DNA of 64,000 nt from Planctomycetales bacterium (GTDB taxonomy: Bacteria; Planctomycetota; Planctomycetia; Planctomycetales; Planctomycetaceae): positions 1-64,000 of the forward strand of contig JANQPT010000017.1 in assembly GCA_028285345.1 (NCBI GenBank), in the 5' to 3' direction. The translations under genes were made by a program, and so were the position numbers. The notes under the pieces were generated by a model, which searched no databases, was not told where the DNA came from, and was given only the letters and a program-made list of their open reading frames with translations. The stretch's first letter is position 1. Each line of letters opens with the position of its first letter. Below are positions 1 through 7,308 of this stretch, one piece after another.

Positions 1-2
1 AT

Positions 3-425
3 GGTCTCAAACGGTATCCGAATCTCAAGACCATGATCTCAGTACAGCCAATGGATTATGGCTGCTTCGTTAATGCTCTGGGGCTGCCAAAGTTCCTGAC
101 CAGAAGTTCCACCAAAGCGATCAAAAAAAAGACCGGCAGAGATTTCAACGCGAACAGTTGGCGGCCGTTCGTAAAGGACGTCAGCATTCCGACGCTGGTA
201 ATTCAAAACCGGAACGACGGCTATTTGGACGAAGCGTTCGTCAATGGAGTCTACGACGATCTAGCTGTGGAAAAAGAAATGCTTTGGGTGGATATTCCAA
301 AGAAGAAGGGCGGAGCATTTCCAAACCGTGCTGCCGCATACGACTGGCTGGGAGAAAACCCAGAGCCGATTCTGACGTGGTTCAACAAGTATCTGGAAAG
401 TGGCGAATGGGAAACAAGAACCTAA
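3..425 (+). CDS. alpha/beta hydrolase family protein, C-terminal part (5' end outside window)
   Basis: The reading frame is open from the first bases of the window, so the gene starts upstream; the ATG at 33 is internal. The visible part contains PTLVIQNRNDGYLD, which resembles the strand-6/acid-residue region of alpha/beta hydrolases (the 'P.L...G..D' segment before the catalytic Asp). It ends with a helix typical of the fold's C-terminus (PILTWFNKYLES). A late catalytic His is not obvious. It lies 82 bp upstream of an SDR gene on the same strand, so the two may be co-transcribed. The substrate cannot be inferred. The family is likely; the exact function is unknown. Confidence 0.6.
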   Translation, partial: GLKRYPNLKTMISVQPMDYGCFVNALGLPKFLTRSSTKAIKKKTGRDFNANSWRPFVKDVSIPTLVIQNRNDGYLDEAFVNGVYDDLAVEKEMLWVDIPKKKGGAFPNRAAAYDWLGENPEPILTWFNKYLESGEWETRT

Positions 426-507
426 TTCAATGTGATGAAGCCACTTTGTCAATCGGTGAAAGTCATCAAACAGTTCGAGTACTCGGAACAAAAGGGGCTG
501 GAAAACA

Positions 508-1323
508 ATGTCAAAGACGGCCTTAGTCACCGGAGCGTCGTCCGGCATTGGTGAGTCCGCAGCTTTGCTTTTGAAGCAACGTGGGCACACCGTCGTCGGG
601 GCAGCTCGCCGTGTCGAGCGAATGAAGGAGTTAGAGGAGCGAGGTGTAGAAGTGCTCCCACTTGATGTCACGAATGAAGATTCGATGTTGGCGTGTGTCG
701 AAACAATCACGAAACGGCACGGTGGAGTCGACATACTTGTGAACAACGCCGGGTACGGCTCCTACGGTGCTGTCGAAGACGTGCCCCTCAATGAAGCAAG
801 GCACCAGTTTGAGGTCAATTTGTTTGGATTGGCACGGCTGACTCAATTGGTGCTTCCGCACATGCGTGACAACAAGTTCGGGAGAATCATCAACATCACC
901 TCCGTTGGCGGGAAGATCTACACGCCCTTTGGTGCTTGGTACCACGCAACGAAACACGCACTGGAAGGCTGGTCGGATGCCTTGCGTGTGGAAGTCCAAC
1001 CGTTCGGAATCGACGTGGTCATCATCGAGCCCGGTGGAATCAAGACAGAGTGGGGAGGTATCGCGGCTGAGAATCTGCGTAAGACGTCGGGCAGCGGATC
1101 CTATGCCGAGAGAGCGAACGCGACTGCCGACGGCATGGCCAAGATGTACGCCGGTGATCAGCTTTCCGATCCGTCGGTCATCGGCAAAGCCATTCTCCAG
1201 GCCGCGACGGCTCGTCGTCCGAAGACCCGGTACGCGGCGGGGTATGGGGCACGGATGGTGCTTTCGCTGAGGTGGATCCTCAGTGACCGGATGTTTGACC
1301 GGGTGATCAAGTCAATGATGTAA
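508..1323 (+). CDS. SDR family NAD(P)-dependent oxidoreductase
   Basis: This 271-aa protein is a classical short-chain dehydrogenase/reductase. The cofactor motif TGASSGIG is at residues 8-15, NNAG at 80-83, the catalytic Ser near 133 (ITSVGG), and YHATK gives Tyr146 and Lys150. After the first strand comes AARRVERM, which carries basic residues that often favour NADP(H). The length is normal for the family and the protein should be cytosolic. The ATG is preceded by a purine-rich GGCTGGAAAA. It follows an alpha/beta hydrolase gene by 82 bp. SDRs of this type often reduce small carbonyl compounds or oxidise alcohols; the substrate here is not predictable. Its 3' end overlaps a doubtful convergent ORF by 12 bp. 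Confidence 0.93.
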   Translation: MSKTALVTGASSGIGESAALLLKQRGHTVVGAARRVERMKELEERGVEVLPLDVTNEDSMLACVETITKRHGGVDILVNNAGYGSYGAVEDVPLNEARHQFEVNLFGLARLTQLVLPHMRDNKFGRIINITSVGGKIYTPFGAWYHATKHALEGWSDALRVEVQPFGIDVVIIEPGGIKTEWGGIAAENLRKTSGSGSYAERANATADGMAKMYAGDQLSDPSVIGKAILQAATARRPKTRYAAGYGARMVLSLRWILSDRMFDRVIKSMM

Positions 1324-1557
1324 CTCCAATGATCCGGCATCTCGACACATGGTCTCCACTTCCTTCTTGATGTTCTCTGGCAGTCGTTCCCAGACACCGA
1401 TGATCTTCAACAACCTGTCATCCAGTGACATGAAGGGACGCTTGGCGTCCCCGCAGTCCTCCCAGATTACTCCCAGAGTGGTTGCCAGTGACGCAACTGC
1501 ATGGGTTCTAACAGCTTGCTGATCATCGACCTCGGGTTCAATTCCCGCCGCCTCCAC
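1312..1557 (-). CDS. doubtful small ORF starting inside a tRNA-like fragment
   Basis: This 81-aa ORF (GTG start) reads MEAAGIEPE at its start, which is simply the complement of the tRNA/tmRNA-like 3' end at 1531-1556. Such 'EAAGIEP' ORFs are common annotation artefacts antisense to tRNA T-arms. However, the C-terminal half (SLDDRLLKIIGVWERLPENI and onward) looks like real amphipathic protein sequence and resembles small ORFs I recall from other planctomycete genomes next to such fragments. It overlaps the SDR stop by 12 bp. It is either a remnant of a recombinase-linked gene or a small conserved protein with the wrong start. No function is assigned. Confidence 0.3.
   Translation of the reverse strand: MEAAGIEPEVDDQQAVRTHAVASLATTLGVIWEDCGDAKRPFMSLDDRLLKIIGVWERLPENIKKEVETMCRDAGSLELHH
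1531..1556 (+). repeat. tRNA/tmRNA 3'-end-like fragment (T-arm plus acceptor)
   Basis: The stretch has a TTCAATT T-loop (1537-1543) flanked by CGGG and CCCG, followed by CCGCCTCCA. This is very close to the 3' end of many bacterial tmRNAs. No matching GGAGGCG 5' acceptor strand exists within about 400 bp upstream, so this is a fragment and not an intact RNA gene. Such 3' fragments are typical scars of elements that integrate into tRNA or tmRNA genes. A second, similar fragment lies at 5405-5430 in the same orientation. Confidence 0.55.
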
Positions 1558-1603
1558 TTTGCCTGGCCACTAGTTGTCGGCTTAAAAGGCTTTGGAGACT
1601 CTA

Positions 1604-1641
1604 GGGGCGCGGGTCACTTATCCGTGCCCCTTGTTTTTTTT
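1604..1641 (+). terminator. rho-independent terminator
   Basis: A 9-bp stem GGGGCGCGG / CCGTGCCCC (one G-U pair) with a 9-nt loop is followed by TTGTTTTTTTT. It lies about 50 bp after the tRNA/tmRNA-like 3' fragment, as expected if it was the terminator of a now-lost RNA gene. It also lies downstream of the SDR gene. Confidence 0.75.
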
Positions 1642-1827
1642 CTCTCCTTGCCGGTTTTGAAAACTCCCTACCGCCTTGGTGTAGTGCGGAACACCGGCGC
1701 TCATCGATCCAACTGCACAACCTCTGAGTCACCGGTTTTTCCTGCCAGTATCCTGCTGGTTCTCTTTGCCTGGTCGCCCAGCCACGCTGACGATTGGCTG
1801 GCCAGACGTGCGAATACTGTATGGCGG

Positions 1828-1912
1828 TCAATTCGGAGACTGCGTCCGTGAACTTCGTCGTGAACATCGACGCGAGTTGGAGACTCGGCCTGGCCACTGA
1901 AGTTTGTGCAAC
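1828..1912 (+). repeat. diverged 85-bp repeat, copy 1
   Basis: This aligns without gaps to 3656-3740; by hand count about 63 of 85 positions match (74%). A fully conserved core TGGAGACTCG lies at the same place in both. In the minus-strand frame both copies encode a similar peptide (FSGQAESP versus FSGKSESP), so the repeat may derive from a decayed coding sequence. See the matching entry at 3656. Confidence 0.5.
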
Positions 1913-2104
1913 CGTGGGAGCGAGGAACGATCGCGAGATTCGTTTGGTCCGTTTGACCGCATCGATTGGCGTTCTGCATCGACCAGGGAGAAAATAGACC
2001 TGCCCCACGTCCTGCGTGCACCCTACACCTGATCGATTTAAGATGGTGTATGCTTTGATCGGGCCACGCACCCTGAAATCCGGACTCATTGAAATCGCTG
2101 TGCG

Positions 2105-3442
2105 ATGAATCATATTCTCAAAATCTTAGCACGTTCATCGGTTTTCTGTTTGTCGTTACATTTACTCTCGACACCCTGCATCTTGTCTGGCGGGAAGCTG
2201 GCGGCACAGGAACCCTGGTGGCAATTCCGCGGGCCAAATGGCAACGGTCACTCGAGAGCAACCAATGTGCCGCTCGAATGGGATGAGTCTCGGAATGTGG
2301 CCTGGAAAACGCCGATTCATGATCGTGGCTGGTCTTCACCGGTCATTTGGGGCAATCACGTCTGGCTGACCACCGCCACAAGAGATGGTCATCGGCTGTT
2401 CGCAGTATGTGTTGACAAAGACACCGGAAGAATCGTGCATGACCTGCACATCTTCGATGTCGAGAATCCGATGAGGATCACCGATGAAAACACGTATGCC
2501 ACGCCGACACCAGTGATCGAAGAGGGCCGCGTGTTCCTGCACTTTGGAACGTACGGAACTGCCTGTGTGGACACCGCGACCGGCCAAAAACTCTGGACCC
2601 GCCGTGACCTTAATTGTGATCATGAAGCGGGTGCCGGGCCGGCCAGTTCGCCCACTCTGGTCGATGGCAAGGTTGTCGTACACGTCGATGGCCGCGATGT
2701 TCAGTACGTTGTTGCCTTGGACAGAGCCACTGGCGATACGGTGTGGAAGACGCCGAGATCGATTGACTTTACCGATATACCAGTCCACCACCGCAAAGCG
2801 TTTTGCATGCCTGTTGTGATTCCGCGTGGCGTCGGAAAGCAATTGGTCAGTCCAGGTGGACGAGCTGTATACTCTTACGACCTGACAGGTCGAGAATTAT
2901 GGCGCGTCCAGCACCGCGGGTTTTCCGTCGCACCTCGACCGGTCTTCGGCCACAACCTCGTATTTGCAATCATTGACCGCGACGATCCCGAACTTTGGGC
3001 GATCCGGCCTGATGGTAACGGCGATGTGACCGAAACACACGTTGTCTGGAAGCGATCCAAGAGCATGCCTCAACGCTGCTCACCATTACTGATCGGCGAC
3101 CAATTGTATCTCGTAAACCGCGCTGGCATCGTCAGCTGCTTGGAAGCGAAGACTGGAAAGCTCATTTGGAGAGCGCGGTTGAGCGGCAGGTATTCGGCGT
3201 CACCAGTTTTCGCTCAGAATCGCATCTATCTGTTCAATGAAGACGCAACAACGACCGTAATCCGCCCGGGACGCCAACTGGACGTCGTCACCACAAATGC
3301 ACTTGAGGGTCAGCTGCTTCTTGCCACTCCGGCTGTCGATGGCAATGCATTTATCATTCGCACGGAGAATTATCTTTACCGAATTGAAAATGGTGACAAC
3401 AATCCACCTGCTTCTAAAGCGACGAACATTCAGCCCCGCTGA
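2105..3442 (+). CDS. exported PQQ-like beta-propeller repeat protein
   Basis: This 445-aa protein has an N-terminal signal peptide (hydrophobic FCLSLHLLS, cleavage probably after the Ala-Ala near residue 35). It then has the planctomycete signature WWQFRGPNGNG at the start of an eight-bladed propeller. Blade motifs of the type 'D.ATG..LW' recur: DKDTGRIVHDL, DTATGQKLWTR, DRATGDTVWKT, EAKTGKLIWRA. The fold is shared with BamB and PQQ alcohol dehydrogenases, but catalytic residues for PQQ binding are not evident. It is probably a periplasmic binding or scaffold protein. It lies alone, flanked by repeat-rich intergenic regions with tRNA-like fragments, so it may be cargo of a mobile segment. The Shine-Dalgarno sequence is weak. 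Confidence 0.85.
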   Translation: MNHILKILARSSVFCLSLHLLSTPCILSGGKLAAQEPWWQFRGPNGNGHSRATNVPLEWDESRNVAWKTPIHDRGWSSPVIWGNHVWLTTATRDGHRLFAVCVDKDTGRIVHDLHIFDVENPMRITDENTYATPTPVIEEGRVFLHFGTYGTACVDTATGQKLWTRRDLNCDHEAGAGPASSPTLVDGKVVVHVDGRDVQYVVALDRATGDTVWKTPRSIDFTDIPVHHRKAFCMPVVIPRGVGKQLVSPGGRAVYSYDLTGRELWRVQHRGFSVAPRPVFGHNLVFAIIDRDDPELWAIRPDGNGDVTETHVVWKRSKSMPQRCSPLLIGDQLYLVNRAGIVSCLEAKTGKLIWRARLSGRYSASPVFAQNRIYLFNEDATTTVIRPGRQLDVVTTNALEGQLLLATPAVDGNAFIIRTENYLYRIENGDNNPPASKATNIQPR

Positions 3443-3549
3443 AGATCACTGGCGTGCGAGCCGATCTGTTAGTCCCAAGGGAGATTGCCTATGCAGAACT
3501 TCTTCGCACGCGAAGGTGTGCTTGTATGCGAGTCGGCATACAATTGACG

Positions 3550-3630
3550 CAATGACACGCTGTAGGTCCGCGTCATTCAACGACAGCCCGAGACTTTCCG
3601 TGCGGCAGGATTCCTGCCAATGTTCTGCCA
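3550..3630 (+). repeat. 81-bp direct repeat, copy A
   Basis: Copy A matches 5269-5349 at 77 of 81 positions without gaps (hand alignment). It contains a perfect 15-nt palindrome, GGCAGGATTCCTGCC (3604-3618), so the transcript or single strand could fold. Together with copy B it brackets the SRPBCC-ArsR pair like the ends of a cassette. The minus-strand ORFs across both copies end in the same peptide, GRNPAARKVSGCR. Confidence 0.85.
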
Positions 3631-3655
3631 GTTCTTTGGAGCTGATCGCACAGAC

Positions 3656-3740
3656 TCAATTCGCAGCTTGCGTTCGTGACTTTGGACGCGAATACCGGAT
3701 TGACTTGGAGACTCGGACTTACCGCTGAAGCTTGTCCAAC
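3656..3740 (+). repeat. diverged 85-bp repeat, copy 2
   Basis: This is the partner of 1828-1912 (about 74% identity without gaps). It begins 25 bp after the 81-bp repeat copy A, so the two repeats may belong to one composite boundary unit. The conserved core TTGGAGACTCGG is shared with copy 1. Confidence 0.5.
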
Positions 3741-4100
3741 TTCCGGCCCTAGAAAAACTCCGAATTAGAGGCGGTCGATGTGCCTCGTGCAGTTGGCTGG
3801 CTGCAAAGCTGTGGGCGGGGAAAACCACCTACGCAAGTTCGCGATAGTGCGACCGACACCTGCCCGACTCCGCGATCTGTTCAAGAGTTGGCGGACACCC
3901 TTGAAAATAAGCTCACTCTAATATAAGCTGTGGCTAAACTCAGGCACAGCCTGAAGCGACTAACAAGCTCATACCCAAGTCCAAGCTCGTCGTTTTGGAT
4001 GGGCGGGACCACGTATGCACCGAGATGCGCCCAAAGTTTCGGAAGCACATCCAAAGCTTCCTCACGGCAAACCACAACTAGCACTGGAGACAGAATTGAA

Positions 4101-4745
4101 ATGGACTACAGCAACGCCTTAGGCATCGAATATCGTGTGGTCAAAGACGCGGAGTATGAGGGTCAGCCGGTACGTATCGTTAGCGGGTCTCGCACGTATG
4201 ATGCTGAGATTGAGGAATTATGGGACGCGGTAACAAACGCCGACCGCATTCCCCGTTGGTTCGCACCAATTACCGGAGAATTGAAGTTGGGCGGTCGTTA
4301 TCAGTTGGAAGGCAACGCAGGAGGCAAGATTACTCGCTGTGACGCCCCGACAGCTTTGGACATCACCTGGGAATACTACGGCAACGTCAGTTGGGTGACA
4401 GTGCGACTTGAATCTTTCAGTGACGGCACTCGCTTGACCTTAGAGCATCTCATGGGCAAGGACGAAGCGAGTGAAGAACACTGGAAGAAGTACGGCCCAG
4501 GAGCTACGGGTGTGGGCTGGGAGCTTGGATTCTTGGGTCTGGGCCTTTACTTGATGAGCGGAGAGCCGGTTGTTGAAAGCGAAAGCAACATTTGGATGGG
4601 GTCCTCGGCCGGAAAGGCGTTCATCGAGAAGTGTGCCAAGGAGTGGGGTGAGGCCCACATCTGTGCCGGGGAAGACCGAGACATTGCCGAGGCGATGGCT
4701 GCGGAAACCGCAGCGTTCTATTGTGGCGAGCAGCATCAACATTAG
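4101..4745 (+). CDS. SRPBCC (AHSA1/START-like) domain protein
   Basis: The ATG at 4101 (214 aa) is preferred over the longer frame from 3930. GGAGA lies about 10 bp upstream, and the extra N-terminus (low-complexity Ser/Thr) has no family likeness. Residues 20-115 match the activator-of-Hsp90/polyketide-cyclase-like fold: RTYDAEIEELWDAVTNADRI, then RWFAP, GGRYQLEGNAGG, and WVTVRLES...TRLTLEH. The family binds hydrophobic ligands in a helix-grip cavity; the ligand is unknown. A C-terminal helical extension (EKCAKEWGEAH) is present. The ArsR gene follows by 15 bp, and ArsR + SRPBCC pairs are a widespread two-gene module. The pair is bracketed by the 81-bp direct repeats. Confidence 0.88.
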   Translation: MDYSNALGIEYRVVKDAEYEGQPVRIVSGSRTYDAEIEELWDAVTNADRIPRWFAPITGELKLGGRYQLEGNAGGKITRCDAPTALDITWEYYGNVSWVTVRLESFSDGTRLTLEHLMGKDEASEEHWKKYGPGATGVGWELGFLGLGLYLMSGEPVVESESNIWMGSSAGKAFIEKCAKEWGEAHICAGEDRDIAEAMAAETAAFYCGEQHQH

Positions 4746-4760
4746 CAGTGACGGAACATT

Positions 4761-5099
4761 ATGCAGGCATTTGCAATTCTAAGCGACCCTGTGCGGCGGA
4801 GAATCCTCGAAGATTTGTGTGTTCAGGAATTGTCCTCGGGCGAGATTGTTTCCACCGTAGGTGAAGAGTTTGGCATCTCGCAGTCTGCAATCTCGCAGCA
4901 TCTCAAGGTGCTCCGCGAGAACAGATTCGCCAATGTGCGTATCGACGGTGCTCGCCGGATCTATTCGCTTGAGCCAAGTGGCCTGAAAGACATTGACCAA
5001 TGGTTGGCACCGTTTAGACGATTCTGGGAGCCAAAGTTTGCCGCTCTCGCGAAAGAAGTGGAAAGTGGGAAGAGAAAGAAGCGAAAGAAGAGCAGATGA
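4761..5099 (+). CDS. ArsR-family winged-helix transcriptional regulator
   Basis: This 112-aa protein has the ArsR/HTH_5 architecture. It starts directly with AILSDPVRRRILEDL, followed by a helix-turn-helix around residues 24-55 with the recognition helix SQSAISQHLKVLRENRF, and the wing VRIDGARRIYSLEP. No CxC metal-sensing motif is present, so it belongs to the non-metal type that accompanies SRPBCC proteins. The Lys/Arg-rich tail (GKRKKRKKSR) may add nonspecific DNA contacts. It begins 15 bp after the SRPBCC stop. In the commoner arrangement the regulator comes first, so the order here is reversed. It presumably autoregulates the pair. Confidence 0.93.
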   Translation: MQAFAILSDPVRRRILEDLCVQELSSGEIVSTVGEEFGISQSAISQHLKVLRENRFANVRIDGARRIYSLEPSGLKDIDQWLAPFRRFWEPKFAALAKEVESGKRKKRKKSR

Positions 5100-5268
5100 A
5101 AACTCTCAGCCAAATCGAACGAGGTCGCTACAATCGACTTGGGCAAGTTGCGTTCGATGCTAACTCGCTTTGCTGAACCGGCTCGTCAAACATTCCGCCG
5201 TGTGCCGGACACTTTGGCTGCGCGACAAAGATCCGAGATCGCGTTTCTAGACTCTGCCGGTTAGGGAT

Positions 5269-5349
5269 CAATGACACGCTGTACGTCCGCGTCATTCAAC
5301 GACAGCCCGAGACTTTCCGTGCGGCAGGATTCCTGCCTAAGTCCTGCCA
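5269..5349 (+). repeat. 81-bp direct repeat, copy B
   Basis: Copy B differs from copy A (3550-3630) at four positions and has the same orientation, 1719 bp downstream. It keeps the GGCAGGATTCCTGCC palindrome. The near-identity contrasts with the diverged 85-bp repeat nearby and points to a recent duplication or a sequence under selection as a recombination site. Confidence 0.85.
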
Positions 5350-5404
5350 CCGCACCGACCTCTTGCGTAACTTCTTGATCTCAAGATCGTTGCGGACACT
5401 GAGT

Positions 5405-5430
5405 CTCGGATTCGATTCCTGCCGCCTCGT
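5405..5430 (+). repeat. second tRNA/tmRNA 3'-end-like fragment
   Basis: CTCGGATTCGATTCCTGCCGCCT matches the fragment at 1531-1554 at 21 of 24 positions, including the TTCRATT T-loop and the CCGCCT acceptor strand. No 5' half is present. It begins 56 bp after the 81-bp repeat copy B. Confidence 0.5.
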
Positions 5431-5688
5431 GTTGTTGGAACCGTCAGCGAGTAACGTCCAGCAGTTTTTTTGTGTGGCGGTCTGTCGCGAGATGCAGGGC
5501 CCCATTGACCAATCAATGGGCGTAGTCAACAAATCTGCTGCCCTGGAATACTTGGAAACTCTAAGCTCAAGGGTTATCGAAGGAATTCGCAGGCTTTTAA
5601 CTTGAAGTTTGAAGCTTCAACGCGCATCCTACAGCCTCATCCTGCGTGAAATCGATTATTTCACTGGTTGCATTCATGGAGGGCAACG

Positions 5689-6288
5689 ATGAAACAGCTT
5701 GGAGGTTTGATTCTGGCCGCTCTGGTCATCGCCACCTGGGGGAGTTCGTCGGCTCGCGCCGCGTTCATTACGGTGCTGGAAGACAACGGCAACGTATTCA
5801 CTGACAAGACGGATGACCCCAGCGAACTCGACTTCGACATCGAGTGGTTCAATATCCAACCGGTGTCGCTGCAGATTACGCTGATTCCCGATGGCTCTCC
5901 GGAGGCGATTTTCAGTTCCGAACATACCAATAGCGGACCTGATCTTTGGACCGACTTTCACGTCAATTTGGAGGGAGCTGCCTGGTCGGAGATAAACGGC
6001 GTCCTGCCCAGCCCCCTGAACGTTACGTCAACCAGCACGGAAGCGTCTCTGTTTTTTGATCCGACGACCTTCGTAACGATCGGCACCGCGGGTTCGCCGG
6101 ACCCGACCGACTGGGTGATCGACGTGACTGGGGTTCAGAACTTCACGTTTCAAATGCACCTGCAGCCCAGCATCTCGACGGTCATCGAGCCGACCGTGCC
6201 CGAACCGAGTACCTTTGTCCTGCTAGGTATCGGCGGAATCGCGGTCATTGGCTATGGCCTGCGACGTAAACGTCAACGGGCGGCATAA
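5689..6288 (+). CDS. PEP-CTERM sorting domain-containing protein
   Basis: The ATG at 5689 has GGAGGG six bases upstream, so it is preferred to the TTG at 5668 (199 aa). An N-terminal signal peptide (LILAALVIATW, cleavage near ARA-A) is followed by a beta-rich, low-similarity body. The C-terminus is a classic PEP-CTERM tripartite tail: VPEPST, a hydrophobic helix (FVLLGIGGIAVIGYG) and a basic end (LRRKRQRAA). Such proteins are exported, then probably processed by an exosortase and placed on the cell surface or in matrix. The middle domain is unrecognised. A terminator follows 28 bp after the stop. Confidence 0.9.
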   Translation: MKQLGGLILAALVIATWGSSSARAAFITVLEDNGNVFTDKTDDPSELDFDIEWFNIQPVSLQITLIPDGSPEAIFSSEHTNSGPDLWTDFHVNLEGAAWSEINGVLPSPLNVTSTSTEASLFFDPTTFVTIGTAGSPDPTDWVIDVTGVQNFTFQMHLQPSISTVIEPTVPEPSTFVLLGIGGIAVIGYGLRRKRQRAA

Positions 6289-6704
6289 CGATTGAATTTG
6301 TAGAAAACCACGAACCGCCGGCGAGCAATCGTCGGCGTTTTTTCTTTGCAATCCCAATGCGCGCACGTCTGGGTACAGTGGCTGGGCGCCCCTTGGTACC
6401 AATCGTGAGAGGGGGCGGGAGCCGATTCCGCTTCCTGCCCGAATTGAGACAACCTCTCTCAGAAGTCGTCATCTCGATAACTCGGGTAATTTCTCGCGAA
6501 CTTGCCTGGCAATCGAGGGCTTTCCCAAATTCCCCAGCCCTCGGTAAGCATTCTCACACATGCCGGCAGCCCGACTTACCGATATAAAAATCATAACCGA
6601 GACAATCTCTCTCGATCGGACGGCGTTCTTAAGACCACCTGTGCGCCGGAAGTCGAAGCATCACGAGAACAATCCTACCCTTCATCGACCCAGGGGAATT
6701 CGTC
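6289..6704. other. intergenic region
   Basis: This 416-bp spacer contains the terminator of the PEP-CTERM gene near its start. I see no other gene or clear signal apart from the ribosome-binding AGGGGAA just before the next start. Confidence 0.6.
6316..6343 (+). terminator. rho-independent terminator of the PEP-CTERM gene
   Basis: The stem CGCCGGCGA / TCGTCGGCG (9 bp with one G-U) closes a GCAA tetraloop and runs into TTTTTT. Confidence 0.85.
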
Positions 6705-7187
6705 ATGGATCGACGCCCGTTGTCCATCGTCTGCGTTGCACTTTGCATCTGTTTCGCGTTCACTGCCCAAACAACCGCAGCAGAAAAGGCTGCCAAGAGT
6801 CGCGTCAAGTGGCAAGCCACATTGCAGGCGGCGCACAAGCAATCCGTCAAAACCGGCAAGCCGATCCTGCTGGTCTTTGGCGCCGAATGGTGTCACTTCT
6901 GTCACAAGTTGGAGCGCGAAACGCTCAATCAGCGCGAAACCGCCAAGTTCATCAACGCCAATTTTGTGACCGTCAAGCTGGACCTCGACAAAGACGAAAA
7001 GGTGGCCAAAATCCTTGAAGTGAAGTCGTTGCCCGCCAGCATCGTCGTCAATTCTGACGCGGAATTGCTGGCAAACATCGTGGGCTACAAGAAGTCGGCC
7101 GACTATACGAAGAATCTCCGGCAAGCGCTGCGCATTCATCAGGAACTGCGGCAAGTCGCTGCGGAATCGGCCTCTCCCAAAAACTAA
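6705..7187 (+). CDS. exported thioredoxin-like protein
   Basis: This 160-aa protein has a signal peptide (SIVCVALCICFAF, cleavage near TTAAE). The thioredoxin fold follows, with active site W62-C63-H-F-C66 in VFGAEWCHFCHKLE. The cis-Pro loop appears as VKSLPASIVV. CHxC-type sites, with extra residues between TGKP and the active site, are typical of DsbD-gamma/thioredoxin_7 proteins acting in the periplasm. It probably reduces or isomerises disulfides, or hands electrons to cytochrome-maturation partners; the partner is not apparent. A good Shine-Dalgarno (AGGGGAA) precedes the ATG. The following sulfatase gene starts 121 bp later, so co-transcription is possible but unproven. Confidence 0.88.
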   Translation: MDRRPLSIVCVALCICFAFTAQTTAAEKAAKSRVKWQATLQAAHKQSVKTGKPILLVFGAEWCHFCHKLERETLNQRETAKFINANFVTVKLDLDKDEKVAKILEVKSLPASIVVNSDAELLANIVGYKKSADYTKNLRQALRIHQELRQVAAESASPKN

Positions 7188-7308
7188 ACGGCGGCCCGGA
7201 CGGCAAATCGCGCCCGGTTCAATTGTGGCATCGTCGCCTCTTGGCGTATTCTGAAGGTACGGAAACACACCGTAACTGTTCAGAATCACTCGAGAGGGAC
7301 TCGCGCTG

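Larger units (their letters stand above)
1324..2104. other. gene-poor accessory stretch with tRNA-like fragment, terminator and diverged repeat
   Basis: These 780 bp between the SDR gene and the PQQ-propeller gene hold no convincing plus-strand gene. They contain the small doubtful minus-strand ORF, a tRNA/tmRNA 3'-end-like fragment (1531-1556), a strong intrinsic terminator (1604-1641) and one copy of a diverged 85-bp repeat (1828-1912). The organisation suggests scars of integration or cassette exchange rather than ordinary spacer. Confidence 0.6.
3443..4100. other. repeat-bearing intergenic region
   Basis: These 658 bp separate the PQQ-propeller gene from the SRPBCC gene. They contain copy A of the 81-bp direct repeat (3550-3630) and copy 2 of the diverged 85-bp repeat (3656-3740). 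I found no convincing gene. The plus-strand frame before 4101 and the minus-strand frame at 3881-4084 are open but unsupported. Confidence 0.6.
5100..5688. other. intergenic region with direct repeat copy B and tRNA-like fragment
   Basis: This 589-bp stretch holds copy B of the 81-bp repeat (5269-5349) and the second tRNA-like 3' fragment (5405-5430). It also has a 12-bp palindrome TTGAAGCTTCAA (5609-5620) about 70 bp before the next start codon that could be an operator. No gene is supported; the minus-strand frame 5296-5532 is the equivalent of the doubtful ORFs across the other repeats. Confidence 0.6.

Noticed and set aside
1531..1556. Complete tmRNA or tRNA gene
   Set aside because: Only the T-arm and 3' acceptor strand are present; no complementary 5' acceptor or anticodon/D-arm was found upstream.
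3881..4084. Minus-strand ORF of 67 aa (MLVVVCREEALDVLPKLWAH...) overlapping the region before the SRPBCC gene
   Set aside because: The composition looks protein-like, but there is no family match, no clear ribosome-binding site, and it lies in repeat-associated DNA; not enough to call a gene.
3930..4100. 57-residue N-terminal extension of the SRPBCC frame
   Set aside because: Ser/Thr-rich and unlike the family; the ATG at 4101 has a good Shine-Dalgarno sequence.
4761..5099. ArsR regulator as part of an arsenic operon with the ArsC-like gene at 38.7 kb
   Set aside because: The genes are 34 kb apart, and the ArsR lacks metal-binding cysteines and is paired with an SRPBCC protein.
3550..5349. 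Classical integron attC sites
   Set aside because: No GTTRRRY / RYYYAAC core pairs were seen around the 81-bp repeats and no integron integrase is in the window.
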